A DNA stretch of 44,546 bases, taken from assembly GCA_019090895.1 (NCBI GenBank), contig JAHRVB010000239.1:1-44546 (forward strand), read 5' to 3'. The notes beneath the pieces were generated by a model. The model searched no databases and was not told where the DNA came from. It saw only the letters and a program-made list of their open reading frames with translations. Both the position numbers and the translations under genes were made by a program. Below are positions 1 to 8,312 of this stretch, in pieces. Positions within the stretch are counted from its first letter, which is position 1. Each line of letters opens with the position of its first letter. Source of the stretch: Kangiellaceae bacterium (lineage in GTDB: Bacteria > Pseudomonadota > Gammaproteobacteria > Enterobacterales > Kangiellaceae).

Positions 1-362
1 TATTTAAGTTTTGATAAGTCCAGTGATTCTTCAACTTTTCTAGCTATCGCTCGAGCCATTCCTAAATTCCCTTTAGCCTTGTCGATCACCAGATACAAAA
101 ATACCGCTGCATTACTGTTTAGCTGCCTAATCAGATGGTATTGAGAGTCAAGCGTTATTAATATATCTTCAATACTCTCTTTAATCCCGAGTGCTTTCAT
201 AGTTTTTCGCTTAGCTTTTACCACCTCCGTATTTCCCGCCGCAGCAGTCCCCAAATCGAAATTGCCATCGCCTTGCGAACCTAACACAAGCCCCGAATCG
301 CTATCTACCAAACATCCACCAATAAAACCATCAAGTGATTCTAGTCCGGAAATATCTGCCAT
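1..362 (-). CDS. Roadblock/LC7 domain protein (3' end at window edge)
   Basis: Reading leftward from ATG at 362 gives at least 120 codons beginning MADISGLESLDGFIGGCLVD. The ORF stays open to the edge, where the remaining bases are TA of what is probably a stop codon, so the gene is essentially complete. The pattern (SG.VLGS, AAAGN.EVVKAKRKTM, IEDILITLDSQYHLIRQL, FLYLVIDKAKGNLGMARAIARKVE) is the bacterial Roadblock/LC7 fold, which in known systems (MglB with MglA) regulates a small Ras-like GTPase. A strong AAGGAG ribosome site lies at about 369-376. The gene is divergent from an operon that holds a small GTPase and another Roadblock protein, so a joint role is likely. The function is inferred from family and context. 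Confidence 0.88.
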   Translation of the reverse strand, partial: MADISGLESLDGFIGGCLVDSDSGLVLGSQGDGNFDLGTAAAGNTEVVKAKRKTMKALGIKESIEDILITLDSQYHLIRQLNSNAAVFLYLVIDKAKGNLGMARAIARKVEESLDLSKLK

Positions 363-539
363 TTTTATTCTCCTTAAAGTAAGAATTTTAAATTATGAAT
401 ATAAACTAATAGCTTAGTTCGAAATAACTAGCAAATAGAAACTTAGAAATATTTGCTATTATCTCACACAGTAATTATTAGTATTCTTTGTTGAGATATT
501 TTTCGTTTATTTGAGATATTCATTACTTTAATTGCAGCA
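363..539. promoter_or_regulatory. Divergent regulatory region with inverted and direct repeats
   Basis: This region lies between the two oppositely oriented Roadblock/GTPase units. It contains the inverted repeat AGCAAATA (430-437) / TATTTGCT (450-457), and two identical copies of TTGAGATATT at 491-500 and 511-520. The copies are spaced exactly 20 bp, so they face the same side of the helix. These could be operators, but no known regulator site was recognised and the region is very AT-rich. Confidence 0.4.
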
Positions 540-1577
540 TTGTTTTACAAAAATTGTTTTTACGACTATCTATTAAATTATGCACTTACTTTGGTCAAAA
601 TTATATTTGTGGAAAGTTGTAATAAATTAGATTTACCAATATCAATCAACATCTCCATTCTACTAGTCGACGCGATAGATAAAAAAAGAGTTGAATTCGC
701 TTTGAAAATGTTTAATAAGCATCGAGGGGTAGACTGGGTATTATCTTCGACAAAGGAAGCCGATGTCATAATAGTTTCAATAGATGACCCCGATAGCGAC
801 AACCAACTTGAAGGACTCTCCGACAAAACAACCATCACATATGGAAAGCCGCAGGTCAACTATCCATGGCATGTTTCGCCTGAAGGAGGTGCTCTAGAAA
901 TTATGAGCGTCTTCAGTGACATATATACTTTTTTAAAAAACAAAAGAAGTTCTCTTCCCAAAAAAACTGCTAATTCGTTTGACGAACTTCTTAGCTTTTT
1001 CGGAAGAATACGCTTGCATAATAGAGTGCTAGTAAAATTCAGTGAAGACATTGTTTTTATTGCTAATAATATGGATTATACCGTTGAGTTTTTAAAGCCT
1101 AAAAACCTTTCGATTAATGAATATATCTCTATTCTAAAATCAGTAGATTTTGAAGCCTCAACTTATAGTTTAAATGACATTCCGGATGATTGCGTAAGCA
1201 CGAAATTCGACGCGTTTATTTTCTACTGGCATTTAGCTCACGAAATTGAAATCGATGATGCGGGTGAAAAAGAAAATCAAAGAGTTTATAAACTCAAAAC
1301 ATGGCCGGCTTTAACTCTAGTTAATCACCAGGAGCACGACTTGAAAATATCGGCTCTGATGTCCAAAGGGATTTTTGATATATACACGATTTCAGGCAAG
1401 GCAAGATGCCAAATAGAAGATGTCTATAAATATATACTCTCATGTATCTCAGTTGATTTCGTAGACGCCACGGGAAACAGTATATCTCATAGAAAAAGGA
1501 GCCTGAATGGAAACAACAAGCGTTCGTCGTTGCTGACGCAAGTCCTCCAAAAATTGAACTTTCTAAAGCAGGAATAA
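540..1577 (+). CDS. Unknown protein encoded with an MglA-like GTPase
   Basis: This is a 345-codon ORF whose only early start is TTG at 540, with no clear ribosome site. The true start may be further in, for example the GTG at 609. The first ~130 residues look alpha/beta (ISILLVDAIDKKRVEFALKMF, EADVIIVSIDD, KTTITYGKP) and loosely resemble a receiver-like fold, without a convincing phospho-acceptor pattern. The rest is mixed (FDAFIFYWHLAHEIEI, WPALTLVNHQEHDLKISALMSKG) and ends in a basic, serine-rich tail. No signal peptide or membrane helix was seen. The stop lies 2 bases before the GTPase start, so it is almost certainly co-translated with it. I do not recognise the family. A role as partner or effector of the GTPase is inferred only from the operon. 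Confidence 0.72.
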   Translation: MFYKNCFYDYLLNYALTLVKIIFVESCNKLDLPISINISILLVDAIDKKRVEFALKMFNKHRGVDWVLSSTKEADVIIVSIDDPDSDNQLEGLSDKTTITYGKPQVNYPWHVSPEGGALEIMSVFSDIYTFLKNKRSSLPKKTANSFDELLSFFGRIRLHNRVLVKFSEDIVFIANNMDYTVEFLKPKNLSINEYISILKSVDFEASTYSLNDIPDDCVSTKFDAFIFYWHLAHEIEIDDAGEKENQRVYKLKTWPALTLVNHQEHDLKISALMSKGIFDIYTISGKARCQIEDVYKYILSCISVDFVDATGNSISHRKRSLNGNNKRSSLLTQVLQKLNFLKQE

Positions 1578-1579
1578 AG

Positions 1580-2098
1580 ATGAAATTCGTGTTCACAGGT
1601 TGTGTAGGTTCTGGAAAAACAGAGGCCATAAAAACAGTTAGTGATATTCCGGTCATCTCTACTGAAGCAATCCCAACTGACTATCTGAGCAAAAAAACTA
1701 CCACAGTAGCTCTTGATTATGGAGAGTTACATCTTTCGAAGAATAACAAACTTGAACTCTATGGAACGCCAGGACAGAGACGCTTCTCATACATGTGGGA
1801 AATACTATCCAAAGGAGCGAGTGGGTTTATTATCTTAGTCAATCATCAACGAGAAAACCCACTCGATGATCTTGATATGTACTTGGAAAATTTTTCGAAA
1901 TACATTAACAACAACCTTGTAGTTGGCATTACCCATACTGAAGACGTTATCCGAATTACCAAAGAACTAACAATGTATAGCGAACATTTGAAAAAATACA
2001 ATTTTTCTGCAGCAGTTCTTCCAGTCGACGCACGAAGAGCTTGTAACGTAATTACTTTATTACAAGCACTAACTCTATCAATAGAAGAGAAATTATGA
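1580..2098 (+). CDS. MglA-like small Ras-type GTPase (COG2229 family)
   Basis: 172 residues. The P-loop GCVGSGKT is at residues 7-14. The switch I threonines are in KKTTTVALDYG (38-48), and the G3-like LYGTPGQRRF is at 60-69, where the usual Asp is replaced as in this family. The G4-like THTED (118-122) replaces NKxD. This matches small cytoplasmic GTPases that bacteria encode next to Roadblock proteins, as in MglA/MglB polarity control and the conservons of actinobacteria. GAGG-poor but usable AGGAA lies just before the ATG. The 3' end overlaps the next gene as ATGA, indicating translational coupling with the Roadblock protein that is its probable regulator. Nucleotide specificity is uncertain because G4 is non-canonical. 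Confidence 0.88.
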   Translation: MKFVFTGCVGSGKTEAIKTVSDIPVISTEAIPTDYLSKKTTTVALDYGELHLSKNNKLELYGTPGQRRFSYMWEILSKGASGFIILVNHQRENPLDDLDMYLENFSKYINNNLVVGITHTEDVIRITKELTMYSEHLKKYNFSAAVLPVDARRACNVITLLQALTLSIEEKL

Positions 2099-2478
2099 TA
2101 TCTAACAACAAAACATTCACTAAAATCATTGAGAAACAGTTACTTAATTTGGTGAGTAATTTTCCATTTATTGAAGAAGCTGTAATTGTTTCATCGGACG
2201 GCTATGTAGTCGCAAATTCAAAAACTAATAATAAATGTATTGAGAAAGTTAGTACGATGGGTAGTTCTATGATATCGCTAGCTGACACAATGACTGCAGA
2301 GCTAAAAATGGGACGCTGCGTTAACCTCATAACAGAGAATGAATCTGGTTTGGTCGTAATTATCCACATTAATTCTGATTTGAAAATTATAACCGTTACG
2401 AGGAAAGTATCCCAACTTGGAATGCTGTTAACTTCTACCAAGAAATATGCGGCAAAAATTAGAGAATCAATAAATTGA
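2095..2478 (+). CDS. Roadblock/LC7 domain protein
   Basis: 127 residues. The core IEEAVIVSSDGYVVANS...STMGSSMISLADTMTAELKMGRCVNLITENESGLVVIIHINSDLKIITVTRKVSQLGMLLTSTKKYAAKIRE is a typical Roadblock/LC7 dimer module, the MglB-like partner or GTPase-activating protein of small GTPases. It starts inside the stop codon of the GTPase gene (ATGA overlap), so the two products are probably made in linked amounts. Together with the divergent Roadblock gene there are two Roadblock proteins for one GTPase. It is the last gene of the operon, and no clear terminator follows. Confidence 0.88.
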   Translation: MISNNKTFTKIIEKQLLNLVSNFPFIEEAVIVSSDGYVVANSKTNNKCIEKVSTMGSSMISLADTMTAELKMGRCVNLITENESGLVVIIHINSDLKIITVTRKVSQLGMLLTSTKKYAAKIRESIN

Positions 2479-3005
2479 TACTAACCAGGAAGCCCCCTCT
2501 AATCGTTCTAACAAGTTCTACCTTTCGGTTGGACTAGCAACCCAGCCTAGGGAGAACCAGCTCAAAATCTCTCGACTATTTTTAAATGCTTTATCCAACG
2601 GAAATCAAGAACATTTACCGAATATTTTTTGACATAAGAGACATGGCATAACTCCAGAAGCTTTCTTTTAGTGTAGAGTATTTTCTAGACCCATTTTAGT
2701 CATAAAAAATAACCCGTTGCAATAGCCAATAAACATTTCTAACTTATCACCGGCGACAGATTAAGGATTATCGAAAAACAGTTTCTGCTAGACATAACAT
2801 TAATAAAATTATTTATGAAGCCTTTCAAAAACGATAGCCTGATTTTTCGTCTAGATTAGCATAGCCTTGGAACAATGCCTGAACAACACACAGCAATAAA
2901 AATTAGAGCATTTTAAAAAAAACATGCCTTAGATTTATTGAACTGTAAGGTCAACCCGATTTAGAAAAACCCAAATACTGGCGTTTAGAAATATTTAATG
3001 TTATC
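2479..3005. other. Gene-free stretch, no recognisable content
   Basis: There is no credible ORF on either strand, no tRNA-like fold, no repeat and no terminator that I can support. The stretch sits between the GTPase operon and a decayed metallo-beta-lactamase, so it may be the remains of other lost genes. I could not match any part of it to a protein family by eye. Confidence 0.5.
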
Positions 3006-3721
3006 TTATTTCTGATCGCGACTGGCATCTTCGCTTAAGGCTTTCTCTTCGAAAAAGTCTTCTCCAGCACGAGTCTCTTAGTGTTGGATAAAAGCGCTCT
3101 GCTATCTGGTTTACCATGACCAGGAACAATGAGATTCGCATTAGAATAAGTCTAATTTAGCGTATCAATCGTACCTTCCCATAGATCGAATGATGCCTCT
3201 GCGACATAACCAAGCGATTTACTTTTTTCACTTTTAATGAGGCAACCACCATACAATAATTTAGACTGTGGTAACCAAACCACTAAATTATCAATGGTGT
3301 GACCTTCACCATGAAACAGCACCTCCACTGTTCCTTATTTCAAGGAAAAATGATTCCCCTTAAAGGTATGAGTGGCGATCGTCTTTTCTCTTTAACAAGC
3401 AAACGGTTTGTTAATTCTGAAGCATGAGTTTTAACCGAACGTTCTATCTGCATGAGAATGAATAGAGATGCTGCTGATTACTTGATAACCTTTTTCCTGT
3501 ATCCAATCGACAAGTTTACCTGTATCTTCTTCGGTCCAAGGGGTATCAAAGATATAGGCGTCTTTCCCATCGATAACAATTAACCCATTTGAACCAACTA
3601 CCCCATAACCCGCGACTGTCTTGTACGAAACATGCAAATACACATTATCAACCAAGGAATGTATTTCCATATTCCCATCTGCTCGATTGGCGAAAGTGAG
3701 AACGAAATATTTCGCATTCAA
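3006..3721 (-). pseudogene. Subclass B1 metallo-beta-lactamase, broken
   Basis: Joined across frames, the minus strand encodes a full-length B1 metallo-beta-lactamase (about 238 codons, usual mature size). In order: VDNVYLHVSYKTVAGYGVVGSNGLIVIDGKDAYIFDTPW; the zinc motif HSHADR (3446-3460 for HSHAD); HASELTNRLL; GEGHTIDNLVVWLPQ (zinc His at 3299-3301); LYGGCLIKS (zinc Cys at 3242-3244); and VPGHGK (zinc His at 3116-3118). All six zinc ligands survive. The gene is dead: a stop after HADRTFG at 3431-3433 with a short deletion, a frameshift near KEKRR, nonsense codons at 3335-3337 and 3152-3154, and a frameshift before the likely native C-terminus EEKALSEDASRDQK ending at 3006. The N-terminus could begin at TTG 3721 or slightly upstream, with only a weak signal peptide visible. 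It lies downstream of the HDOD gene on the same strand. Confidence 0.9.
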
Positions 3722-3771
3722 TCTGCGTCTGAGTTTAGAGAGTAAAATTTCGAATCAAATAGTACCAAAAG

Positions 3772-4611
3772 TTACCCATTCAATGCATGCATCATTTTAT
3801 CTAATTCCTCTCGAGACTCCTTCACAAATAAAAGGCTTTCACTTGCATCAGTTTCGAGCATTGGATTTTCTCTAAAATAGCTAAGTTCATTTAATTTGGG
3901 TAAGGATTTAAATTCAGGTTTACCAAGAAAGCTATGCCAAATCGCTAGGTTAACTAAATCCACCATTGGCTCATCGTGATCCTGAGTCCATTCATTAGAT
4001 CCTTTAGCGACGGCTTTGAGGTCCTCTTCAAGTCCCCAATGAGCAAGTACACGTACTCCTACATTTCTGGCAATTTTAGCGACCTGAGTCCATTGAGACA
4101 TTATTTCCTGTTCGGGTTGTTTTTGTTGCGCAAGTTTAACCAACATTGGAATCATACCAATATTATGAAACAAGCCAGCAACAAGGGCACGGTCGGGGTC
4201 TACGGTTTTAAGGTGTTGTGCTATAACGTATGAAAATGCAGCGACTTTCCGTGATTGGTTCCAAGCGATAGTCAATAATCTCTTACACAATGGGTCCCTC
4301 GTTCGAAGCAATGAACGAACCGCAAAAATCATTGCAGAATTGCGTGTAGACTCTAAACCAATCCGACCAAGAGCATTTGGGATAGAATTAATTGTTGCCA
4401 CGCCTCTGAATAACGGAGAGTTAGCAATATTAATAAGAAAGGCTGTGAATGGCGGATCGAGACTGACCACCTTGGCTAGTTTTTCCATATCCATTTCCGG
4501 GTCTTGAACAGCCTCTTTGACTTTCATTGCAATTGCCGGAAGCGCTGGAATAGTAAACTGACCAGAAACAAATTCTTTTTCGATTTGCAGTAAAATCGTG
4601 ATTAAATTCAT
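3772..4611 (-). CDS. HDOD domain protein
   Basis: 279 residues. An HDOD domain spans roughly 15-215: FTIPALPAIAMKVKEAVQDPEMDMEKLAKVVSLDPPFTAFLINIANSPLFRG, then IPNALGRIGLESTRNSAMIF, and VAGLFHNIGMIPML, where the HD-type dyad is HN. HDOD proteins are non-enzymatic relatives of HD phosphohydrolases that act in signalling and regulation; no output domain is attached here. There is no signal peptide or membrane helix. The ATG at 4611 has no strong ribosome site. The specific role is unknown. Confidence 0.87.
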   Translation of the reverse strand: MNLITILLQIEKEFVSGQFTIPALPAIAMKVKEAVQDPEMDMEKLAKVVSLDPPFTAFLINIANSPLFRGVATINSIPNALGRIGLESTRNSAMIFAVRSLLRTRDPLCKRLLTIAWNQSRKVAAFSYVIAQHLKTVDPDRALVAGLFHNIGMIPMLVKLAQQKQPEQEIMSQWTQVAKIARNVGVRVLAHWGLEEDLKAVAKGSNEWTQDHDEPMVDLVNLAIWHSFLGKPEFKSLPKLNELSYFRENPMLETDASESLLFVKESREELDKMMHALNG

Positions 4612-4715
4612 AAAATAAGCATAGTCTTTATGAAGAAAATCTCAAGTTCGAGCAGCACCTAAGTTAGTTAGACTCAGCTCCCAAATTGATTTTACCATCG
4701 TTTGGCAGCATTACT

Positions 4716-5258
4716 CTAAATTGACATCTCGTAAGCTTTTGATAACCAATCAACGACCTCATCATCAACATCGTCTATCGCTTTCAGTTGAATGCGATGA
4801 GTGCACATGCTGCCAAATGGTCCAGAGTGCTCTAACCGGCCTTGAGGTTCGACCCCTTTTAATTTAAGTCCTAAGTCTATTCTTGTTTTGGTCGCTGGTT
4901 TCACTAGTGCGAATTGGTGTTTCCTAATGATACTGACACTCGTTTTTTTGGGTGTGATGGTGATATCCCCGCCAAAGTTCTTCATATTAGTTATCAATTT
5001 TTCATAAATAGGTTTAATACTTTCTTTGCCGTGGTATTGATTGACGACTAGAGCATCGTCAGAGATATCGCTGTTTTTTGACAGACTTACTATTGTGTTG
5101 GCGAAACCATGAGATACGCCATGTTCCGTTTTTAAGAAACTAACGGCCTTGCCATGCTTTTCGAAGCTCTCTGTTTTTAATATCTGAATCCAATCATCCA
5201 GCGATTTACCCGTTTTTTCCGGCATGTTATTAATCATTGTCTGAAGTGCTTTGTCCAT
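4716..5258 (-). CDS. DUF4287 / DUF5655 domain protein
   Basis: 180 residues, cytoplasmic. The N-terminal ~70 residues (MDKALQTMINNMPEKTGKSLDDWIQILK...KTEHGVSHGFANTIV) match DUF4287. The C-terminal half (YEKLITNMKNFGGDITITPKKTSVSIIRKHQFALVKPATKTRIDLGLKL) matches DUF5655, a small alpha/beta domain described as of unknown function. The combination is a common stand-alone protein. The start at 5258 is fixed by a strong GGAGGAATT just upstream (about 5259-5267). It appears monocistronic and divergent from the SCO-like gene. No molecular function is known. Confidence 0.85.
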   Translation of the reverse strand: MDKALQTMINNMPEKTGKSLDDWIQILKTESFEKHGKAVSFLKTEHGVSHGFANTIVSLSKNSDISDDALVVNQYHGKESIKPIYEKLITNMKNFGGDITITPKKTSVSIIRKHQFALVKPATKTRIDLGLKLKGVEPQGRLEHSGPFGSMCTHRIQLKAIDDVDDEVVDWLSKAYEMSI

Positions 5259-5458
5259 AATTCCTCCGAGTTTGTTTAACGGTCGATAAATCGTCGCTAG
5301 TCAATACTGAATAGAATCAACTATTTGCGTGATTTTCAAGCAATTCCTAACTCTACAGGAAATTCAATATCAGAGAATTACTTAATGGGATAAATACCTG
5401 AATAGACTAAAAATATACATGGATATTTCGTTAGGCTATTAAAAATATTCCAATGCCG

Positions 5459-5487
5459 TTAGCAACATCGACACAATCGACTATACT
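5459..5487 (+). promoter_or_regulatory. Candidate sigma70 promoter for SCO-like/MCP operon
   Basis: TTAGCA (5459-5464), a 17-base gap, then TATACT (5482-5487), about 50 bases before the start of the SCO-like gene. Spacing is ideal and the -35 box is weak. Assigned by consensus only. Confidence 0.4.
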
Positions 5488-5536
5488 CAATCGAGAAATA
5501 ATAAATTAATATGAATAAGCGAGTTATCAAAAATTA

Positions 5537-6079
5537 ATGGCGTCGTTGAAATCAAAGATTAATTTTAAGGTGCTACTCGGGTTGGCACTCTGGCTGTCCA
5601 TGATTGGGATTATAGTAGCGGTTGTTACGCTTCCTATATCCACTGACAAGCCAGTTGATATCAAATTTCTCTCGCTTCAAGAAAATGATCAAGCATTAGT
5701 GTTCTTTGGTTTTAGAGGGTGCTCAAGTATTTGTCCAACCACTCTTTCAGTTTTACGAAACTTGTTATTGCTCGAGAAGGATGAATCAAAATGGCCACAA
5801 TTAACATTTATTGATATTGAACGGGTTAGCTCGCAGCAGCACGCAAGAGATTATGCGCAGCAATTTCACCCACATATATCTGGCTATCATCCTACAGAGG
5901 ATGAGCTCGCCGAGCTAGTCAGACAGTTCGGACTAAGAATTGCGCTGAAAAACGAACAAATTGACCATCTAGGACGACTATATTTACTGCAAAAAAGGAA
6001 GCAGACATGGTTTTTAGTAAAAACTTACAGTGCCAGCAATTACTCCGCTGAAACACTGAAATCAGAATTGTTTATGTAA
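5537..6079 (+). CDS. SCO1/SenC/PrrC family copper or thiol protein
   Basis: 180 residues. One N-terminal membrane anchor (about 11-30, VLLGLALWLSMIGIIVAVV), then a thioredoxin-like domain on the periplasmic side. The SCO signature FFGFRGCSSICPTTLSVL gives Cys62 and Cys66, and the third copper ligand is probably His144 in IDHLGRLYLL. The family delivers copper to the CuA site of cytochrome oxidase or acts as a thiol reductase or redox sensor (PrrC). No oxidase genes are nearby. Instead the gene ends 9 bases before a chemoreceptor gene, suggesting a sensory role. Length is normal to slightly short. Confidence 0.85.
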   Translation: MASLKSKINFKVLLGLALWLSMIGIIVAVVTLPISTDKPVDIKFLSLQENDQALVFFGFRGCSSICPTTLSVLRNLLLLEKDESKWPQLTFIDIERVSSQQHARDYAQQFHPHISGYHPTEDELAELVRQFGLRIALKNEQIDHLGRLYLLQKRKQTWFLVKTYSASNYSAETLKSELFM

Positions 6080-6088
6080 GGAATCCAT

Positions 6089-7654
6089 ATGTTTAAGGCT
6101 CTTTTTATCTGTTACAGCAGCGAACTATCTTCATCTATACGGGAGAAGTTTGATCACGACTTTAAGCTGGCAGACAAAATTATCATGTTTGCTATCATCG
6201 CTTTTTCACTGGTAGTGGCTTTTGTTACCTCATGGCAGCACGGCTATTTTAAGCTAGGAATGATTGGCGGTGCGGCTATTTCAACGATTACTATATTCGC
6301 TTATCTAACAATGGCTGGCACTATGATGTGCCGCGTCATCATAGCCACGGCTCTTACGGCTCTTATGGCGATTACGGTCCAACAATCTAATGGATTGGGT
6401 GAAGGACACTTTCTATTCTTTTTAGGTTTTACCATCTTAATTCGATACAAAGATTTTGTTCCTTTACTATTATTCGTGGTTCTTACTGTCGTCCATCATC
6501 TGAGCCTTACCTATTGTCAGACCGTTGGTGTCGAACTTTGGGGGCAGCCTTTAACTGTTTTTTCTTGGGGTGCTGACAGTGATTGGGGGCTTATAGCTCC
6601 GCTGCTTTATCATGTGGTATTCGCGGTATTATCGCTAATTATTTCAACTTATTATATATACGACGGAAACGTAAAATTCGTCGATGCCAACGGTGTCATT
6701 GGTGCGGTAGAAAAAGCCGCTTCCGGCGATTTGAGAGCCCGAATAGAAACAGACGTCGAAACGACTCTTGTCAACCAAACAAACCATTTTCTGGACAGTA
6801 TACATAAGACATTTTCTCAGATAGATCTATTATCAAATTCGTTAGCGACTCAAGCCAGTGAAACCAAGTCATCGGCATTTGAGCGGGCAGAGAAAGCAAG
6901 TAATCAACAAAATGAACTTTCACAAGTTGCCACCGCAGTTACTGAAATGGCGGCGGCAACTCAAGAAATAGCGGGCAATGCTGAGCGAACGGCTTCTGCT
7001 TCGAATGAAAGTGTCATTATTAGTTCCAAGGGCGGCGAATTAGCAGAAACGTGTCAGCAATCAATTACAAAACTGGCAGAGAACGTTTCTAAAGCAGCCG
7101 ATATAATTTCCGATATTGATAAAAACAGTCAGCAAATTAGCAGCATTGTCGCAACCATTAGCAGTATCGCCGAACAAACAAATTTGTTAGCACTAAATGC
7201 TGCGATTGAAGCGGCAAGAGCCGGTGAAGAAGGCCGCGGGTTTGCGGTAGTCGCTGATGAAGTAAGAGTCCTGTCGCAACGTACCCATACTTCGACGGAA
7301 GAGATCACGGCAATGATCAATACCTTTAAGAACACTACCCACTCAGCGGTACAAACAATGAGTGGCTGCCATGAATTAGCAAATACTAGTGTCAGCGATG
7401 CTATAAAAGCAACAGATAGCTTTATGGAAATAGGGACTGCCATTAGGAATATATCTGATATGGCTACACAAATTGCAACAGCCGCGGAACAACAAACGGC
7501 AGTTACCGAAGAAATTGCTCGAAATACCGAGTCCATTAATCATGCATCGTTAGGCTTTTTTGACGATGCTCAACATGATTCCAAAGAAGCAGAAAAATTG
7601 GAAACTCAAGCGGTCACAATGGGTGAGTTGGTCGGTGAATTTAAGCTGGAGTAA
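6089..7654 (+). CDS. Methyl-accepting chemotaxis protein with multi-pass membrane sensor domain
   Basis: 521 residues. The N-terminal ~200 residues hold about five to six membrane helices rather than a periplasmic ligand domain. They include [25 protein letters not shown] and VVHHLSLTY, a pattern I recall from other receptors of this membrane-sensor type. A short HAMP-like stretch ([19 protein letters not shown]) follows, then the cytoplasmic signalling coiled coil. Its tip [35 protein letters not shown], around residues 360-395, is the CheA/CheW contact region. There is no C-terminal CheR-tether pentapeptide. The gene follows the SCO-like gene by 9 bases with TAAGGA as ribosome site, so the two form an operon. 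The ligand is unknown; redox state or copper is a guess from the neighbour. Confidence 0.93.
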   Translation: MFKALFICYSSELSSSIREKFDHDFKLADKIIMFAIIAFSLVVAFVTSWQHGYFKLGMIGGAAISTITIFAYLTMAGTMMCRVIIATALTALMAITVQQSNGLGEGHFLFFLGFTILIRYKDFVPLLLFVVLTVVHHLSLTYCQTVGVELWGQPLTVFSWGADSDWGLIAPLLYHVVFAVLSLIISTYYIYDGNVKFVDANGVIGAVEKAASGDLRARIETDVETTLVNQTNHFLDSIHKTFSQIDLLSNSLATQASETKSSAFERAEKASNQQNELSQVATAVTEMAAATQEIAGNAERTASASNESVIISSKGGELAETCQQSITKLAENVSKAADIISDIDKNSQQISSIVATISSIAEQTNLLALNAAIEAARAGEEGRGFAVVADEVRVLSQRTHTSTEEITAMINTFKNTTHSAVQTMSGCHELANTSVSDAIKATDSFMEIGTAIRNISDMATQIATAAEQQTAVTEEIARNTESINHASLGFFDDAQHDSKEAEKLETQAVTMGELVGEFKLE

Positions 7655-7792
7655 AGAAAGGAAAATATGCTCAACGAATCAAGCTGAACTTTTCTTTTTC
7701 ACATATATATTCGATACGGCGCTTTTTCTGGTCTGCGCGATGGCTGAACGGTAAGCGCATTTATTCCGTTTCTTGGGGAATACACTTCTTGC

Positions 7793-8194
7793 CTAACTAT
7801 TCAACCAAACATCTTCGGCCCACTGCCATACGTCTTCCCAAGTATCCTCTGTCTGCTCGCCGTCTTGCCAGAATACAACCTCTCCTTCTTGAGTTACGCA
7901 GTAGTACGCTTCACCAGTCTGGCAAAGCACCATTAATTCTCTTGGCAATCCGATCGCCCACGCATTTGAAGTGACTTCTGGCAAGTGAGTGTGAGCACCT
8001 GGATCAGCTACTGTTACAGGTTCGAGGCTACCACACAGGATGTCACTGGCTTCTAATAAAAAGCACTTCATTTCTCGCGGAATGGGCAGCAAGATTTCTT
8101 CTTCAACTAGCACCAGTTCGTCTTCGCTAGGAAGTTCTAATGAGACCGCTGATGAAGTCGCTCTTTCTCGTAGTTGGTCGACAATTTCTTCCAT
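7793..8194 (-). CDS. SMI1/KNR4 (SUKH) family protein
   Basis: 133 residues, acidic and cytoplasmic. ELPSEDELVLVEEEILLPIPREMKCFLLEAS is the N-terminal SUKH signature. WAIGLPRELMVLCQTGEAYYCVTQEGEVVFWQDGE is the strand-rich part, and the end is tryptophan-rich (WEDVWQWAEDVW). Some SUKH proteins are immunity proteins of contact-dependent toxins. This one has no toxin neighbour and lies beside engB, so a housekeeping role is more likely. The start ATG at 8194 has a weak AAGG upstream. Confidence 0.82.
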   Translation of the reverse strand: MEEIVDQLRERATSSAVSLELPSEDELVLVEEEILLPIPREMKCFLLEASDILCGSLEPVTVADPGAHTHLPEVTSNAWAIGLPRELMVLCQTGEAYYCVTQEGEVVFWQDGEQTEDTWEDVWQWAEDVWLNS

Positions 8195-8312
8195 TTATCA
8201 ATGCCTTATTAAAGAATGGTTTATTTAGTATTTTAAATTTCTAAATCAAAAACACCGATGGTACATTGATAACAAAGAGACCTTTCAGTGCAACGTTTTG
8301 GGAGGGTGGATA

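Noticed and set aside
7793..8194. SUKH protein as toxin immunity gene
   Set aside because: No toxin-like or Rhs/CDI gene lies nearby and its place next to engB fits a core gene.
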